A stretch of DNA of 64,000 nt from positions 2,046,001 to 2,110,000 of the forward strand of contig NZ_CP019893.1 of the NCBI RefSeq assembly GCF_002156705.1. Direction: 5' to 3'. Within the stretch, counting starts at the first letter, position 1; every line of letters begins with the position of its first letter. Under the pieces are notes generated by a model, which made no database searches, was not told where the DNA came from, and was given only the letters and a program-made list of their open reading frames with translations. The translations under genes were made by a program, and so were the position numbers. Below are positions 1-11,111 of the stretch, piece after piece. The DNA is from Natrarchaeobaculum aegyptiacum. GTDB taxonomy: Archaea > Halobacteriota > Halobacteria > Halobacteriales > Natrialbaceae.

Positions 1-968
1 GGAAGGCCCTGGGTACGATCGGTATCTGGGCCGGTGTGTTCACGGTCGTCTTTGGCTATCTGTACGACGACATCTTCGGCGTGCACATGAGCGATATCGG
101 CATCCACCTGCCGCTCGCCGGGACGCTCACCAAGGGCCTGCAAACGACCGAATGGGCAATGCTGTGGATCCTGCTGAGCCTCGTGTTCGGTCTGATCCAC
201 CTCAACCTCGGCCTGATCGCCGGATTCGTCAACGAGCTCAGCCACGGGCTCAAGGCCGCCATCTACGAGCGGTTCTCGTGGATCCTCGCGATGAACGGCC
301 TGTTCATCTGGATCTTCACGCACAACGAAGCTGGCTCGGCCGGCCTGCCCATCGACACGACCGCATCGGAGACGAAGCCAGACTTCCTCGTGGGGACGCA
401 TCCCGACGCCGTCCTCTACGAGTTCTTCGGTTTCGCTGGCCTCCCCGAGATCGTCGGTGTCGTCGGCCTCGCGATGCTCTTCGTGGGCATCGTGCTCGTC
501 GGCATCGGTGAAGGGGTCGCCGGACTGCTCGAGTCGCCGGCGTGGGCGTTCGGTCACGCGCTCTCGTACCTCCGGATGGTCGCGGTCCTGCTCGCGAAAG
601 GTGGGATGGCGTTCGTGGTCAACCTCCTGGTGTTCGGTGCCTGGGAGACCGAAGAAGGCTACATGAGCTTCTCGTTCTTCCAGCCGCCAGCGGCCCACGA
701 CGAAGCCGCCGACATCACCTTCGAGGGGCTCGTCTGGATCGGGCTCGAGGGCAGTGTGCTCGTGATGATCCTCGCCCTGCTGGCTGCACTCCTCGTGTTC
801 GTCCTCGGCCACATCGTGGTCCTCCTGCTGGGGATCACCGCCGCAGGGATCCAGATGCTGCGTCTGGAGTACGTGGAGTTCTTCCAGAAGTTCTACGAGG
901 GCGGCGGCGAAGAGTACGAACCGTTCGGTCAGGAATCTGGGCCACAGCAGGCTCAGCAGGCCGACTGA
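1..968 (+). CDS. atpI: A-type ATP synthase subunit I (C-terminal part, 5' truncated by window edge)
   Basis: This is the membrane stator subunit a/I of the archaeal A-type ATP synthase, which provides the proton or sodium half-channels against the K-ring. The frame is open through base 3, so the start lies upstream; the GTG at 36 is internal. The visible part is the polytopic C-terminal domain with at least six hydrophobic segments. The essential channel arginine is in a SYLRM motif (codon at 573-575), followed by a conserved ALLAKGG-like helix. The acidic, Gln-rich tail is typical of haloarchaea. It leads the atp cluster that continues downstream on the same strand. Confidence 0.95.
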   Translation, partial: KALGTIGIWAGVFTVVFGYLYDDIFGVHMSDIGIHLPLAGTLTKGLQTTEWAMLWILLSLVFGLIHLNLGLIAGFVNELSHGLKAAIYERFSWILAMNGLFIWIFTHNEAGSAGLPIDTTASETKPDFLVGTHPDAVLYEFFGFAGLPEIVGVVGLAMLFVGIVLVGIGEGVAGLLESPAWAFGHALSYLRMVAVLLAKGGMAFVVNLLVFGAWETEEGYMSFSFFQPPAAHDEAADITFEGLVWIGLEGSVLVMILALLAALLVFVLGHIVVLLLGITAAGIQMLRLEYVEFFQKFYEGGGEEYEPFGQESGPQQAQQAD

Positions 969-1147
969 CGCCGCCTTCCTGATTCGACGACAGTCGCCTC
1001 GGCGCGTTCTCTCGAGTTTCGTCTCTCACGGTACTGTTCTCGTCGTGACGCTGATTCGTTCCCCGTCTGAAGCACGGGTACTGTCACCACTTATCATTCG
1101 ACTCGTCACCGGGCGAGGACGGTGTTTTCGCGGGATTGTTTCGAGAG

Positions 1148-1155
1148 CTTTATAG
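1148..1155 (+). promoter_or_regulatory. Probable internal TATA box before atpK
   Basis: The 250 bp between atpI and atpK has no gene. It holds a TATA-like CTTTATAG about 65 nt before the atpK start and an AT-rich TTTAATAAATC directly before the ATG. This suggests extra transcription starting at the proteolipid gene, which is needed in many copies per complex. It is inferred from sequence only. Confidence 0.4.
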
Positions 1156-1218
1156 GGTGTGCAGAGACAGATACGCCTGTTCGGAGCCAATCGAACCTAC
1201 AGAGGGATTTAATAAATC

Positions 1219-1482
1219 ATGATCGAAGCACTCGAACCCGTCGCCGAGACCGTATTGCAGAATGGAGACGTTACTGAAGCGCCGTTCCTCGAGAACGAGG
1301 GCGCTGCTGCCATCGCCGTCGGCCTCTCGGCTATCGCTGCTGGCTACGCAGAGCGTGGTATCGGTGCCGCTGCGATCGGAGCAATCGCTGAAGACGACGA
1401 CCTCTTCGTCCCGGGCCTCATCATGACGGTCCTGCCCGAGACGCTGGTGATCTTCGCGCTCGTCGTCGTCTTCATCATCTAA
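1219..1482 (+). CDS. atpK: A-type ATP synthase subunit K (proteolipid c-ring subunit)
   Basis: The 87-residue proteolipid forms the rotor ring in the membrane. It has two hydrophobic helices (about residues 28-58 and 63-87), rich in Gly and Ala, joined by a short polar EDDD loop. The ion-carrying carboxylate is Glu74 in the LPET motif of helix 2. A charged N-terminal segment of about 25 residues precedes helix 1. A single hairpin is the usual haloarchaeal size, unlike the duplicated forms of some other archaea. It lies between atpI and atpE. Confidence 0.95.
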   Translation: MIEALEPVAETVLQNGDVTEAPFLENEGAAAIAVGLSAIAAGYAERGIGAAAIGAIAEDDDLFVPGLIMTVLPETLVIFALVVVFII

Positions 1483-1505
1483 GCGACCACCCCCTTCTCT
1501 CACCA

Positions 1506-2093
1506 ATGAGTTTGGACACAGTCGTCGAAGACATCAGAGACGAAGCCCACGCGCGTGCGGAGAACATCCGCGACGACGGTGAGTCTCGCGCCGACGAGAT
1601 CGTCTCGGCCGCCGAAGAGGACGCCGACGAGCTCCTCGAGGACGCCGAGGCCGACGTCGAACGCGAGATCGACCAGTTGCGTGAACAGCGACTCTCCAGT
1701 GCGAAACTGGAGGCGAAACAAACACGCCTGGAGGCACGCCGTGACGTCCTCGGCGAGGTCCGCGAACAGGTCGAAGCCGAACTCGCCGGCATCGAGGGCG
1801 GCGACCGGGAAGAACTGACCCGGGCGCTGCTCGAGTCCTCGAGCGACGAGTTCGACGAGGGCGACGACGTCCGCGTCTACGGTCGCGCTGACGACGACGA
1901 ACTGCTCGAGTCGATCCTCGACGACGAGGAGTTCGACGACTACGAGTACGCCGGCGAGTACGACTGTCTCGGCGGCGTCGTCGTCGAGAGCGACCAGTCC
2001 CGCGTTCGCGTCAACAACACCTTCGACTCGGTGCTCGAGGACGTCTGGGAGGACAACCTCCGGGAGATCAGCAACCGACTCTTCGAGCAATGA
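1506..2093 (+). CDS. atpE: A-type ATP synthase subunit E (peripheral stalk)
   Basis: The 195-residue subunit is the peripheral-stalk component that pairs with subunit H (encoded outside the window) and holds the A3B3 head. Residues 1 to about 90 are a very acidic, Ala/Glu/Arg-rich coiled coil with repeated D-E-x-x-x-D/A patterns. The C-terminal half is the globular head-binding domain with a GGVVVES strand. It starts 24 nt after the atpK stop, and its stop overlaps the atpC start, so the two are translationally coupled. Confidence 0.92.
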   Translation: MSLDTVVEDIRDEAHARAENIRDDGESRADEIVSAAEEDADELLEDAEADVEREIDQLREQRLSSAKLEAKQTRLEARRDVLGEVREQVEAELAGIEGGDREELTRALLESSSDEFDEGDDVRVYGRADDDELLESILDDEEFDDYEYAGEYDCLGGVVVESDQSRVRVNNTFDSVLEDVWEDNLREISNRLFEQ

Positions 2094-3142
2094 TGCGAGG
2101 TGCCTCGAACACGGAATACGTCAGTGCTCGCGTTCGAGCACGGCGAGCGGCGCTGTTCGCCGACGAGGATTACCGCAAACTCGTCCGGATGGGACCGAGC
2201 GGCATCGCTCGGTTCATGGAAGAGTCGGAGTACGAACGCGAGATCAACGAACTCGGGGCACGCTTTTCGGGAGTCGATCTGATCGAGTACGCGCTGAACC
2301 GAAATCTCGCGAAACACTTCGGAGACCTCCTCGAGTGGTCCGAGGGTCGGATCTACGACCTGATCGCCCGATACCTGCGGAAGTTCGACGTCTGGAACGT
2401 CAAGACGATCATCCGCGGGATCTACACCGAAACCGATCCCGAGGAAATCCGGACGGACCTGATCCGCGCTGGCGAACTCGAGGACGCGACGCTCGACCAG
2501 CTGGTCGAGGTCGACACCATCGAGGACGTCATCGAGGTCCTCGACGGGACGACCTATCACGACCCGCTCGAGGCGGCCTACAGCGAGTACGAGGAGTCGG
2601 GCACGCTCGTGCCGCTCGAGAACGCACTCGACCGTGAGTTCTACGAGCACTTGCTCGACGACCTCGGTCGCCCCAACGAGGGGCCAGCGGCCAACTACGT
2701 CGAGTTCCTGCAGGCCGAGATCGACTTCCGGAACGCCCGGAACGCGCTACGGCTCGCTCGCAGTGGCGCCGACGTCGACCCGGCGAGCTACTACATCGAG
2801 GGTGGCGTGCTGTTCGACGAGGGCGAGCTTCGCAGGCTCGTCACCGATACCGACGAACTCGTCGATCACATCGCCGAGAACAAGCGCTACGGCAAGCGTC
2901 TCTCGGACGCCCTCTCGCGGATGCGGGAGGCCGACAGCCTGATCCAGTTCGAACACGCCCTCGACGCAGCCTTGCTCCAGTACGCCGACACGCTCTCGAG
3001 CATCTATCCGGTCTCGGTCTCGTCGGTCATCTCGTACATCCTCGCCAAGGAGCGCGAGGTCGAGAACATCCGCGCCATCGCGCGCGGTCGCGAGGTCGGG
3101 CTCTCCGAGAGTGAGATCGAAGAGGAGCTGGTGATCCTATGA
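2090..3142 (+). CDS. atpC: A-type ATP synthase subunit C
   Basis: The 350-residue subunit C/d is the cap that joins the central shaft to the K ring. The fold is all-helical and matches the family length. The start is one of two overlapping ATG codons (2090 or 2093); the first overlaps the atpE stop. A GASNTEYVSARVRARR N-terminus is characteristic of the family. The stop overlaps the atpF start as ATGA, which indicates tight operon coupling. Confidence 0.93.
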   Translation: MMRGASNTEYVSARVRARRAALFADEDYRKLVRMGPSGIARFMEESEYEREINELGARFSGVDLIEYALNRNLAKHFGDLLEWSEGRIYDLIARYLRKFDVWNVKTIIRGIYTETDPEEIRTDLIRAGELEDATLDQLVEVDTIEDVIEVLDGTTYHDPLEAAYSEYEESGTLVPLENALDREFYEHLLDDLGRPNEGPAANYVEFLQAEIDFRNARNALRLARSGADVDPASYYIEGGVLFDEGELRRLVTDTDELVDHIAENKRYGKRLSDALSRMREADSLIQFEHALDAALLQYADTLSSIYPVSVSSVISYILAKEREVENIRAIARGREVGLSESEIEEELVIL

Positions 3143-3468
3143 GCCAGGAAATCGCAGTCGTCGGCAGTCCGGAGTTCACGACCGGCTTTCGCCTCGCTGG
3201 CGTCCGCCGGTTCGAGAACGTCCCGGACGACGAGAAAGGCACAGACTTAGACGACGCCGTCACGAACGTTTTAGACGACGAGGACGTCGGCATCGTCGTG
3301 ATGCACGACGACGACCTCGAGTACCTCTCGCGGAACGTCCGTCAGACCGTCGAAACGAGCGTCGAACCAGTCGTCGTCACCATCGGGAGCGGCACCGGCG
3401 GTGGCGGGCTGCGCGACCAGATCAAGCGGGCGATCGGTATCGACCTGATGGAGGAGGACGAACAATAA
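3139..3468 (+). CDS. atpF: A-type ATP synthase subunit F
   Basis: The 109-residue subunit F is the small Rossmann-like protein at the central stalk that helps couple the D shaft. It begins with a VVGSPEFTTGFRLAG strand-loop typical of the family and carries an acidic DDE-rich stretch around residues 40-60. A glycine-rich GSGTGGGG loop comes near residue 87, and the protein ends with an acidic tail. The ATGA overlap with atpC and the 3-nt gap before atpA place it within one transcript. Confidence 0.92.
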   Translation: MSQEIAVVGSPEFTTGFRLAGVRRFENVPDDEKGTDLDDAVTNVLDDEDVGIVVMHDDDLEYLSRNVRQTVETSVEPVVVTIGSGTGGGGLRDQIKRAIGIDLMEEDEQ

Positions 3469-3471
3469 ACC

Positions 3472-5235
<1,764 letters not shown>

Positions 5236-5238
5236 ACC

Positions 5239-6657
5239 ATGAAAGAGTACCAAACCATCACGGAAGTCAGCGGCCCGCTGGTGTTCGCCGAGGTCGACGA
5301 ACCCGTCGGATACGACGAGATCGTCGAGATCGAGACGCCGGCCGGCGAGACCCTGCGCGGGCAGGTGCTCGAGTCGAGCGACGGGCTCGTCTCGATCCAG
5401 GTCTTCGAGGGGACGGGCGGTATCGACCGCAACGCCTCCGTTCGGTTCCTGGGCGAGACGATGAAGATGCCGGTCACCGAGGACCTGCTCGGGCGCGTGC
5501 TCGACGGCTCCGGCCGACCGATCGACGGCGGACCGGAGATCGTCCCCGACGACCGCATCGACATCGTCGGCGAAGCGATCAACCCCTACTCGCGAGAGTA
5601 CCCCGAGGAGTTCATCCAGACTGGCGTGAGTACCATCGACGGCATGAACACGCTGGTTCGCGGTCAGAAGCTGCCGATCTTCTCGGCGTCGGGACTTCCC
5701 CACAACGATCTCGCTCTGCAGATCGCCCGTCAGGCGACGGTGCCGGAAGAAGAAGGCGGCGACGACGAGGACGGCTCTGAGTTCGCAGTCATCTTCGGTG
5801 CGATGGGGATCACGCAGGAAGAGGCAAACGAGTTCATGGAGGACTTCGAACGGACGGGCGCACTCGAGCGCTCGGTCGTCTTCATGAACCTCGCGGACGA
5901 CCCCGCAGTCGAGCGGACGGTCACGCCGCGACTCGCCCTGACCACCGCGGAGTACCTCGCCTTCGAGAAGGATTACCACGTGCTGGTCATCCTGACCGAC
6001 ATCACGAACTACTGTGAGGCACTGCGTGAGATCGGTGCTGCACGTGAGGAGGTTCCGGGTCGGCGTGGCTACCCCGGATACATGTACACCGACCTGGCCC
6101 AGCTCTACGAGCGGGCGGGTCGTATCGAGGGCCGTGAGGGCTCTGTCACTCAGATTCCGATCCTCACGATGCCCGGTGACGACGACACCCACCCGATCCC
6201 CGACCTGACGGGGTACATCACGGAAGGCCAGATCGTGATGGACCGCGACCTGAACAGTCAGGGGATCGAGCCGCCGATCAACGTCTTGCCGAGCCTCTCG
6301 CGGCTCATGGACGACGGGATCGGCGAGGGCCTGACCCGTGCAGACCACGCGGACGTCTCCGACCAGATGTACGCCGCGTATGCAGAGGGTGAGGACCTGC
6401 GCGACCTCGTGAACATCGTCGGCCGCGAAGCGCTCAGCGAGCGGGACAACAAGTTCCTCGACTTCGCCGACCGCTTCGAGGCCGAGTTCGCCCAGCAGGG
6501 GTACGACACCAACCGATCGATCGAGGAAACCCTCGAGATCGGCTGGGACCTGCTCAGCATGCTCCCCAAGGAGGAACTCAACCGCGTCGACGAGGACCTC
6601 ATCGAGGAGCACTACCGCGAAGACGCCGCCGAGGAAGCGGCCGTTCAGGCCGACTGA
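5239..6657 (+). CDS. atpB: A-type ATP synthase regulatory subunit B
   Basis: The 472-residue non-catalytic subunit B alternates with subunit A in the head. It has the same three-domain plan but lacks a Walker A motif; the equivalent place reads SASGLPHND, the usual B-subunit signature. A low-complexity GGDDEDG insert near residue 173 is an acidic haloarchaeal surface loop. The helical C-terminus ends in an acidic tail. This is the last gene of the tight atp cluster; atpD, which often follows directly, is displaced to 12.5 kb. Confidence 0.96.
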   Translation: MKEYQTITEVSGPLVFAEVDEPVGYDEIVEIETPAGETLRGQVLESSDGLVSIQVFEGTGGIDRNASVRFLGETMKMPVTEDLLGRVLDGSGRPIDGGPEIVPDDRIDIVGEAINPYSREYPEEFIQTGVSTIDGMNTLVRGQKLPIFSASGLPHNDLALQIARQATVPEEEGGDDEDGSEFAVIFGAMGITQEEANEFMEDFERTGALERSVVFMNLADDPAVERTVTPRLALTTAEYLAFEKDYHVLVILTDITNYCEALREIGAAREEVPGRRGYPGYMYTDLAQLYERAGRIEGREGSVTQIPILTMPGDDDTHPIPDLTGYITEGQIVMDRDLNSQGIEPPINVLPSLSRLMDDGIGEGLTRADHADVSDQMYAAYAEGEDLRDLVNIVGREALSERDNKFLDFADRFEAEFAQQGYDTNRSIEETLEIGWDLLSMLPKEELNRVDEDLIEEHYREDAAEEAAVQAD

Positions 6658-7038
6658 TCCGGCTGTTTCCGCGCGATCTACTCTTTCGATTTTCACGTCC
6701 CTGAGAGCGTTCTGTCGTCGCCTCCAGTGACTTCACACTCGAGAGGTCGTCCAACCTCGAGTTCGAGTCCCGTCAGTGCCGATCGATCAGTGGGTCTGGT
6801 CGAAGTGGATATACAACGCATCACTTTCCGGCTCGGGTCGAATCTCGACTCGTTCGTTTTCCGGCTGCCGGTATCACTGTTGAGATCTGGATCGGCCGTC
6901 GCGACTCGAGTGTCGAGTTCCGAACCCAGTTTCACGCCAGCCGATCAGACTGTCAGCTCGAGTAGGGTAGAAAAACCGCCATACGGCGGGTCAGTGAGCT
7001 GTTGGTGTGCTGACCCAACGTGGTCGCAATCGAAACTA
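6658..7038. other. Intergenic stretch without a supported gene
   Basis: About 380 bp lie between atpB and the first acyl-CoA ligase promoter. An open frame on the plus strand (6727-7044) has Ser/Arg-rich, non-acidic composition unlike the neighbouring genes and is not supported. No hairpin terminator with a clear T-tract was found directly after atpB. Base composition becomes AT-richer toward 7000 as the ligase promoter begins. Confidence 0.5.
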
Positions 7039-7046
7039 ACTTAATT
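7039..7046 (+). promoter_or_regulatory. Probable TATA box for the first acyl-CoA ligase
   Basis: The AT-rich ACTTAATT lies about 27 nt before the ATG at 7070, the spacing expected for a leaderless haloarchaeal mRNA. It is preceded by CGAAA, a possible BRE. The paralogous ligase at 9101 has a related CGAAATGAACTTACC at nearly the same distance, which suggests that the promoter was duplicated with the gene and has since diverged. Confidence 0.55.
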
Positions 7047-7069
7047 ATCGTTAATGTCCTTTAATATGT

Positions 7070-8686
7070 ATGCACAAACCACTGCTCGTGACCGACTTTC
7101 TCGACCGGGCGCGACGGCACTACGCCGACGAGGAGGCGGTCGTTGCAACGACCGGGGAACGGTTTACCTACGCTGAACTTGGCGAGCGTGCCGATCGATT
7201 CTCGGCCGCCCTCGAGCAGCGAGGTATCGAGAAGGGCGACCGGGTCGCGGTGCTCGATCCGAACACTCACTACCACCTCGAGGCAGCCTACGGGATCATG
7301 CAGCTGGGGGCGATTCACGCGCCGCTTAACTATCGGCTAACCCCCGACGACTACGTCTATCTGCTCAACGATGCCGGCGTGAAGGCGATCTACGCAGACT
7401 ACGAGTATGCAGACAAGATCGAGGAAGTTCGTGATGAGGTCCCAACCGAGACGTTCATCACGAACGATCCCGACGCCGTTTCCGGCGACTGGGAAGATTT
7501 CGAGGAGGTGCTGGCCGACAGCGACCCCGACGCGTACGAGCGCCCCGAGATGAGCGAAGACGAGATCATCACGATCAATTACACCTCGGGGACGACGGGT
7601 GACCCGAAAGGCGTCTGTCGAACGCACCGAACCGAGGCGCTCCACGCTCAACTCGTGACGATCCACCACGAGATCAGCGACGACGACGTCTACCTCTGGA
7701 CGTTGCCGATGTTCCACGTCAACGGCTGGGGCCACATCTACGCGATCACCGGTATGGGTGCCAAACACGTCTGTACCCGCGGTGTCGACGTCGAGCAGAT
7801 TTACGGGGCGATCAACGAGGAAGACGTCTCGTTCCTCTGCTGTGCGCCGACAGTCCTCAGCATGCTCGGTGATTACCGCGACGAAAACGACGTCTCCACG
7901 ACGGGCGACAACCCGATGCGCGTCACTGCCGCGGGTGCCGCCCCGCCGGAAGCCGTCATCCAGATGGTCGAGGAGGACTTCGGCTGGCACTTCCGCCAGC
8001 TCTACGGCGCGACCGAAACCGGTCCACTCATCAGCACTTCGGCGACCCGTCGCCTGATCGACGAGGATAGTCAGGACCGGTTCTCGCTCAAGAAACGCCA
8101 GGGCATCTCGCCGCTGGCAACCGAGGTCGACGTCGTCGACGAGGAGGGCAACTCCGTTCCGTGGGACGACGAGACGATCGGCGAAATCGTCGTCCGCGGC
8201 AACCAGGTCATGGACAGCTACTGGGAGAAACCCGACGAAACCGAGGAGGCCTTCAGCGGCCGCCGCGACGGCTGGTACCACACCGGTGACCTCGCCGTCG
8301 TCAACGAGGTCGGCATGGTCTCCATCCAGGACCGCGATAAGGACATCATCATCTCCGGCGGGGAGAACATCTCGAGCATCGAACTCGAGGACACGCTGTT
8401 CGAGCACGAGGCGGTCTCGGAGGTGGCGGTCATTCCGGCCCCGAGCGAGGAGTGGGGGGAGACGCCGAAGGCCTTCATCGTGCCCCAGAACGGTGATCCG
8501 GACGAGCCGGGCGTGACGGTCGACGAACTCGTCGAGTTCTCCCGAGAGAACCTCGCGAACTACAAGACTGTCAGACGAATCGAGTTCGTCGACGAGTTAC
8601 CGACGACGGCGACCGGCAAGGTCCAGAAGTTCGAACTCCGCGAGGAAGAGTGGGAAGACGAAGACCAGATGGTTGGGCAGGGCTGA
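7070..8686 (+). CDS. AMP-forming acyl-CoA synthetase (copy 1)
   Basis: The 538-residue protein is a member of the ANL superfamily (acyl-CoA synthetase/AMP-binding), which activates a carboxylic acid to an acyl-AMP and then a CoA thioester. Visible motifs are the P-loop-like YTSGTTGDPKG near residue 173, the LYGATETGP motif near 313, a TGD motif near 403, the hinge region and the C-terminal catalytic lysine in PTTATGKVQK. The length fits medium or long-chain ligases. The substrate cannot be read from sequence. It is transcribed with atpB but from its own promoter, and it is a paralogue of the next gene. Confidence 0.9.
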   Translation: MHKPLLVTDFLDRARRHYADEEAVVATTGERFTYAELGERADRFSAALEQRGIEKGDRVAVLDPNTHYHLEAAYGIMQLGAIHAPLNYRLTPDDYVYLLNDAGVKAIYADYEYADKIEEVRDEVPTETFITNDPDAVSGDWEDFEEVLADSDPDAYERPEMSEDEIITINYTSGTTGDPKGVCRTHRTEALHAQLVTIHHEISDDDVYLWTLPMFHVNGWGHIYAITGMGAKHVCTRGVDVEQIYGAINEEDVSFLCCAPTVLSMLGDYRDENDVSTTGDNPMRVTAAGAAPPEAVIQMVEEDFGWHFRQLYGATETGPLISTSATRRLIDEDSQDRFSLKKRQGISPLATEVDVVDEEGNSVPWDDETIGEIVVRGNQVMDSYWEKPDETEEAFSGRRDGWYHTGDLAVVNEVGMVSIQDRDKDIIISGGENISSIELEDTLFEHEAVSEVAVIPAPSEEWGETPKAFIVPQNGDPDEPGVTVDELVEFSRENLANYKTVRRIEFVDELPTTATGKVQKFELREEEWEDEDQMVGQG

Positions 8687-9052
8687 ATCCCCTCTCGTCG
8701 GTTCGCACGTCCTGTTTGCACGTCTCACGCGGAGGATTGACGCGCTATGCGTACGCCCCGTCGCTGCCTGAAGACGGCAGTCTGTGCTATCGGCCACTGT
8801 CAGGCTGCGTTCGGTTTTCGGTTTCGCCCGTATCGTCCTCGACCGGCACACTGATACGGTCTGCTGTAGCTCATTCCCGGAGCAACCGCGACCCGTCCTG
8901 CGATTGTTCCGGTACATCGGTACAGTAAACCGTATGACGTGGTGTGGCTCCTCTGGCCGCTACCAGTTTGGTCAGGCTGTGATGCTGTCTCCTTCGAATC
9001 GTCGAAACCCAAGTGACGTGTCTGTCACCGACCTAAACCGTCCAATTGTCGT
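8687..9052. other. Intergenic stretch between the ligase paralogues, holding a structured repeat
   Basis: There is no supported gene; short open frames on both strands lack acidic composition. The stretch contains the 82 bp structured element at 8854-8935 (listed separately). The remaining sequence shows no promoter-like AT box until the region just before 9101. Confidence 0.5.
8854..8935 (+). repeat. 82 bp structured intergenic element, copy A
   Basis: The element starts ATACGGT and ends ACCGTAT, giving imperfect terminal inverted repeats. Compared base by base with the element at 47009-47090 it has the same length without gaps and 62 of 82 identical positions by my count. It has a central weak hairpin arm around AACCGC/GCGATT. 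No open frame is shared. It could be a miniature inverted-repeat element or a structured RNA; its location between two duplicated genes is compatible with either. Confidence 0.65.
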
Positions 9053-9100
9053 GTGGTAATCGAAATGAACTTACCTCTCGTTGGCGCTACGGTGATACAT

Positions 9101-10714
9101 ATGCACAAGTCACTGCTCGTGACCGACTTTCTCGACCGGGCGCGGAGACACTACGCCGACGAGGAAGCGATCGTCGCGACGACCGGTGAACGATACACGT
9201 ACGAAGAGTTCGGTGACCGAGCCGACCGTTTCTCTGCAGCGTTACAGAAGCGTGGTATCGAGAAGGGCGACCGGGTCGCGGTGCTCGATCCGAACACCCA
9301 CTACCACCTCGAGGCGGCGTACGGATCGATGCAACTCGGGGCGATTCACACGCCGCTGAACTATCGGTTGACGTCGGACGACTTCGCGTACATTCTCGAG
9401 GATGCGGGGGTCGATGCGATTTACGCCGATTACGAGTACGCCGGGAAGATCGAAGCGGTTCGCGACGACGTGCCGACGGAGACGTTCATCACGAACGACG
9501 TCGACGAGGTCGACGGTGACTGGGAGGCGTTCGACGACGTGCTCGAGGAGGCGGGTACGGAGTACGAGCGCCCGGAGATGGCCGAAGACGACATTATTAC
9601 GATCAACTACACCTCGGGGACGACGGGTGACCCGAAAGGCGTCTGTCGAACGCACCGCGCCGAGACGATCCACGCCTACAGCACGAGCGTCCATCAGGAG
9701 ATCAGCGACGACGACGTCTACCTCTGGACGTTGCCGATGTTCCACGTCAACGGCTGGGGCCACATCTACGCGATCACCGGCATGGGGGCCAAGCACGTCT
9801 GCACTCGCGGCGTCGACGCCGCTGGCATCTTCGAGGCGGTCCGAACCGAGGACGTCTCGTACATGTGTGGCGCTCCCACGGTGTTGAACATGCTGATCGA
9901 CTACTACGAGGAGAACGACCCCGAGACCACCGGCACGAACGACGTTCGGATCGCGACTGCAGGAAGCGCGCCGCCGGAAGCGACCATCCGAACGGTCGAA
10001 GACGAGTTCGGGTGGTACCTCAAACACGTCTACGGTGCGACCGAGACTGGCCCGCTCATTACGACCTCAGACGCCCGTCGGCACTTCGACGACGACAGTC
10101 GCGACCGGTTCGCGATCAAGAAACGACAGGGGCTCTCGTTCCTCGGCACCGAGGTCCGCGTCGTCGACGAGGACGGCAACGACGTCCCGCGGGACAACTC
10201 GACGATCGGCGAGATCGTCGTCCGCGGCAACTCGGTCATGGAGAAGTACTGGAACAAACCGGAAGAGACCGAGGAGGCCTTCTCCGACCGGATCGAGGGC
10301 TACTACCACATGGGAGACCTCGCCGTCGTCGACGAGAACGGCATGATCTCCATTCAGGACCGCAAGAAAGACATCATCATTTCCGGCGGCGAGAACATCT
10401 CGAGCATCGAACTCGAGGACACGCTGTTCGAGCACGAGGCGGTCTCGGAGGTGGCGGTCATTCCGGCCCCGAGCGAGGAGTGGGGGGAGACGCCGAAGGC
10501 CTTCATCGTGCCCCAGAACGGCGATCCGGACGATCCGGGCGTGACGGTCGACGAACTCGTCGACTTCACCCGCGACAACCTCGCGAGCTACAAGGCGGTC
10601 AAGCGCGTCGAGTTCGTCGACGAGTTGCCGACGACGGCGACCGGCAAGGTCCAGAAGTACGAACTCCGCGAGGAAGAGTGGGAAGACGAAGACCAGATGG
10701 TCGGCCAGGGCTAG
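9101..10714 (+). CDS. AMP-forming acyl-CoA synthetase (copy 2)
   Basis: The 537-residue protein is a paralogue of the gene at 7070, with the same MHK-x-LLVTDFLDRAR start, which decides the start at 9101 rather than the upstream in-frame GTG at 9053. It keeps the YTSGTTGDPKG nucleotide motif, the YGATETGP motif and the PTTATGKVQK lysine. The C-terminal domain is almost identical to copy 1, with a 131-nt stretch without a single difference, while mid-protein segments have diverged (for example around residues 190-210 and 250-275). Such patchy identity suggests recent duplication followed by gene conversion, possibly with diverging substrate range. Confidence 0.9.
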   Translation: MHKSLLVTDFLDRARRHYADEEAIVATTGERYTYEEFGDRADRFSAALQKRGIEKGDRVAVLDPNTHYHLEAAYGSMQLGAIHTPLNYRLTSDDFAYILEDAGVDAIYADYEYAGKIEAVRDDVPTETFITNDVDEVDGDWEAFDDVLEEAGTEYERPEMAEDDIITINYTSGTTGDPKGVCRTHRAETIHAYSTSVHQEISDDDVYLWTLPMFHVNGWGHIYAITGMGAKHVCTRGVDAAGIFEAVRTEDVSYMCGAPTVLNMLIDYYEENDPETTGTNDVRIATAGSAPPEATIRTVEDEFGWYLKHVYGATETGPLITTSDARRHFDDDSRDRFAIKKRQGLSFLGTEVRVVDEDGNDVPRDNSTIGEIVVRGNSVMEKYWNKPEETEEAFSDRIEGYYHMGDLAVVDENGMISIQDRKKDIIISGGENISSIELEDTLFEHEAVSEVAVIPAPSEEWGETPKAFIVPQNGDPDDPGVTVDELVDFTRDNLASYKAVKRVEFVDELPTTATGKVQKYELREEEWEDEDQMVGQG

Positions 10715-10933
10715 CCGGTCGCTGCCACGTTTACCAGCGCGCCAGTCGGCCGGGAGCGTGCCACCGCGCGAACTGCGTGGTGGCGTGTGACCCAGCAGAA
10801 GAGCACGCTCTTCCGAGCATCCGAACACTCCTGTCCTTCCTGTGGCTTCACGGCGGACAGAGACTGGAACGCGACCTACAACATCTTGGTGCGCGGACTG
10901 AAGCAAGTAGGGACGGGCTGTCCCGAATCAACG

Positions 10934-10993
10934 TCCTCAGAATCGCACAGCGATTCTGATGGGCTGTGAAAATCGCTCAGCGATTTTCGAACG
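10934..10993. repeat. Paired-hairpin block 1 (60 nt)
   Basis: There are two perfect stems with 3-nt loops: 10937-10959 (10 bp, loop ACA) and 10968-10988 (9 bp, loop TCA), separated by a spacer containing GGGCTGT. The block is in frame with the tnpB text on both sides and brings in the TGA stop. Confidence 0.75.
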
Positions 10994-11046
10994 CCTGCGG
11001 AGACTGCGCTCCCTGCGGGGACCGATTCGGTTCCTGCAAAGCGCGT

Positions 11047-11092
11047 TCGTGAGATAACATCTCACGGGCTGTCAGACGTAGTCTGACAACGT
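11047..11092. repeat. Paired-hairpin block 2 (46 nt)
   Basis: There are two perfect 8-bp stems with 3-nt loops: 11048-11066 (loop AAC) and 11070-11088 (loop GTA). The junction again reads GGGCTGT (11066-11072). The 46-nt length shifts the tnpB frame by one base. Confidence 0.75.
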
Positions 11093-11111
11093 CGTGGAAA
11101 CAGGAAGCCCC

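Noticed and set aside
6727-7044. 105-residue frame downstream of atpB
   Set aside because: It is Ser/Arg-rich and non-acidic, overlaps the ligase promoter, and shows no motif.
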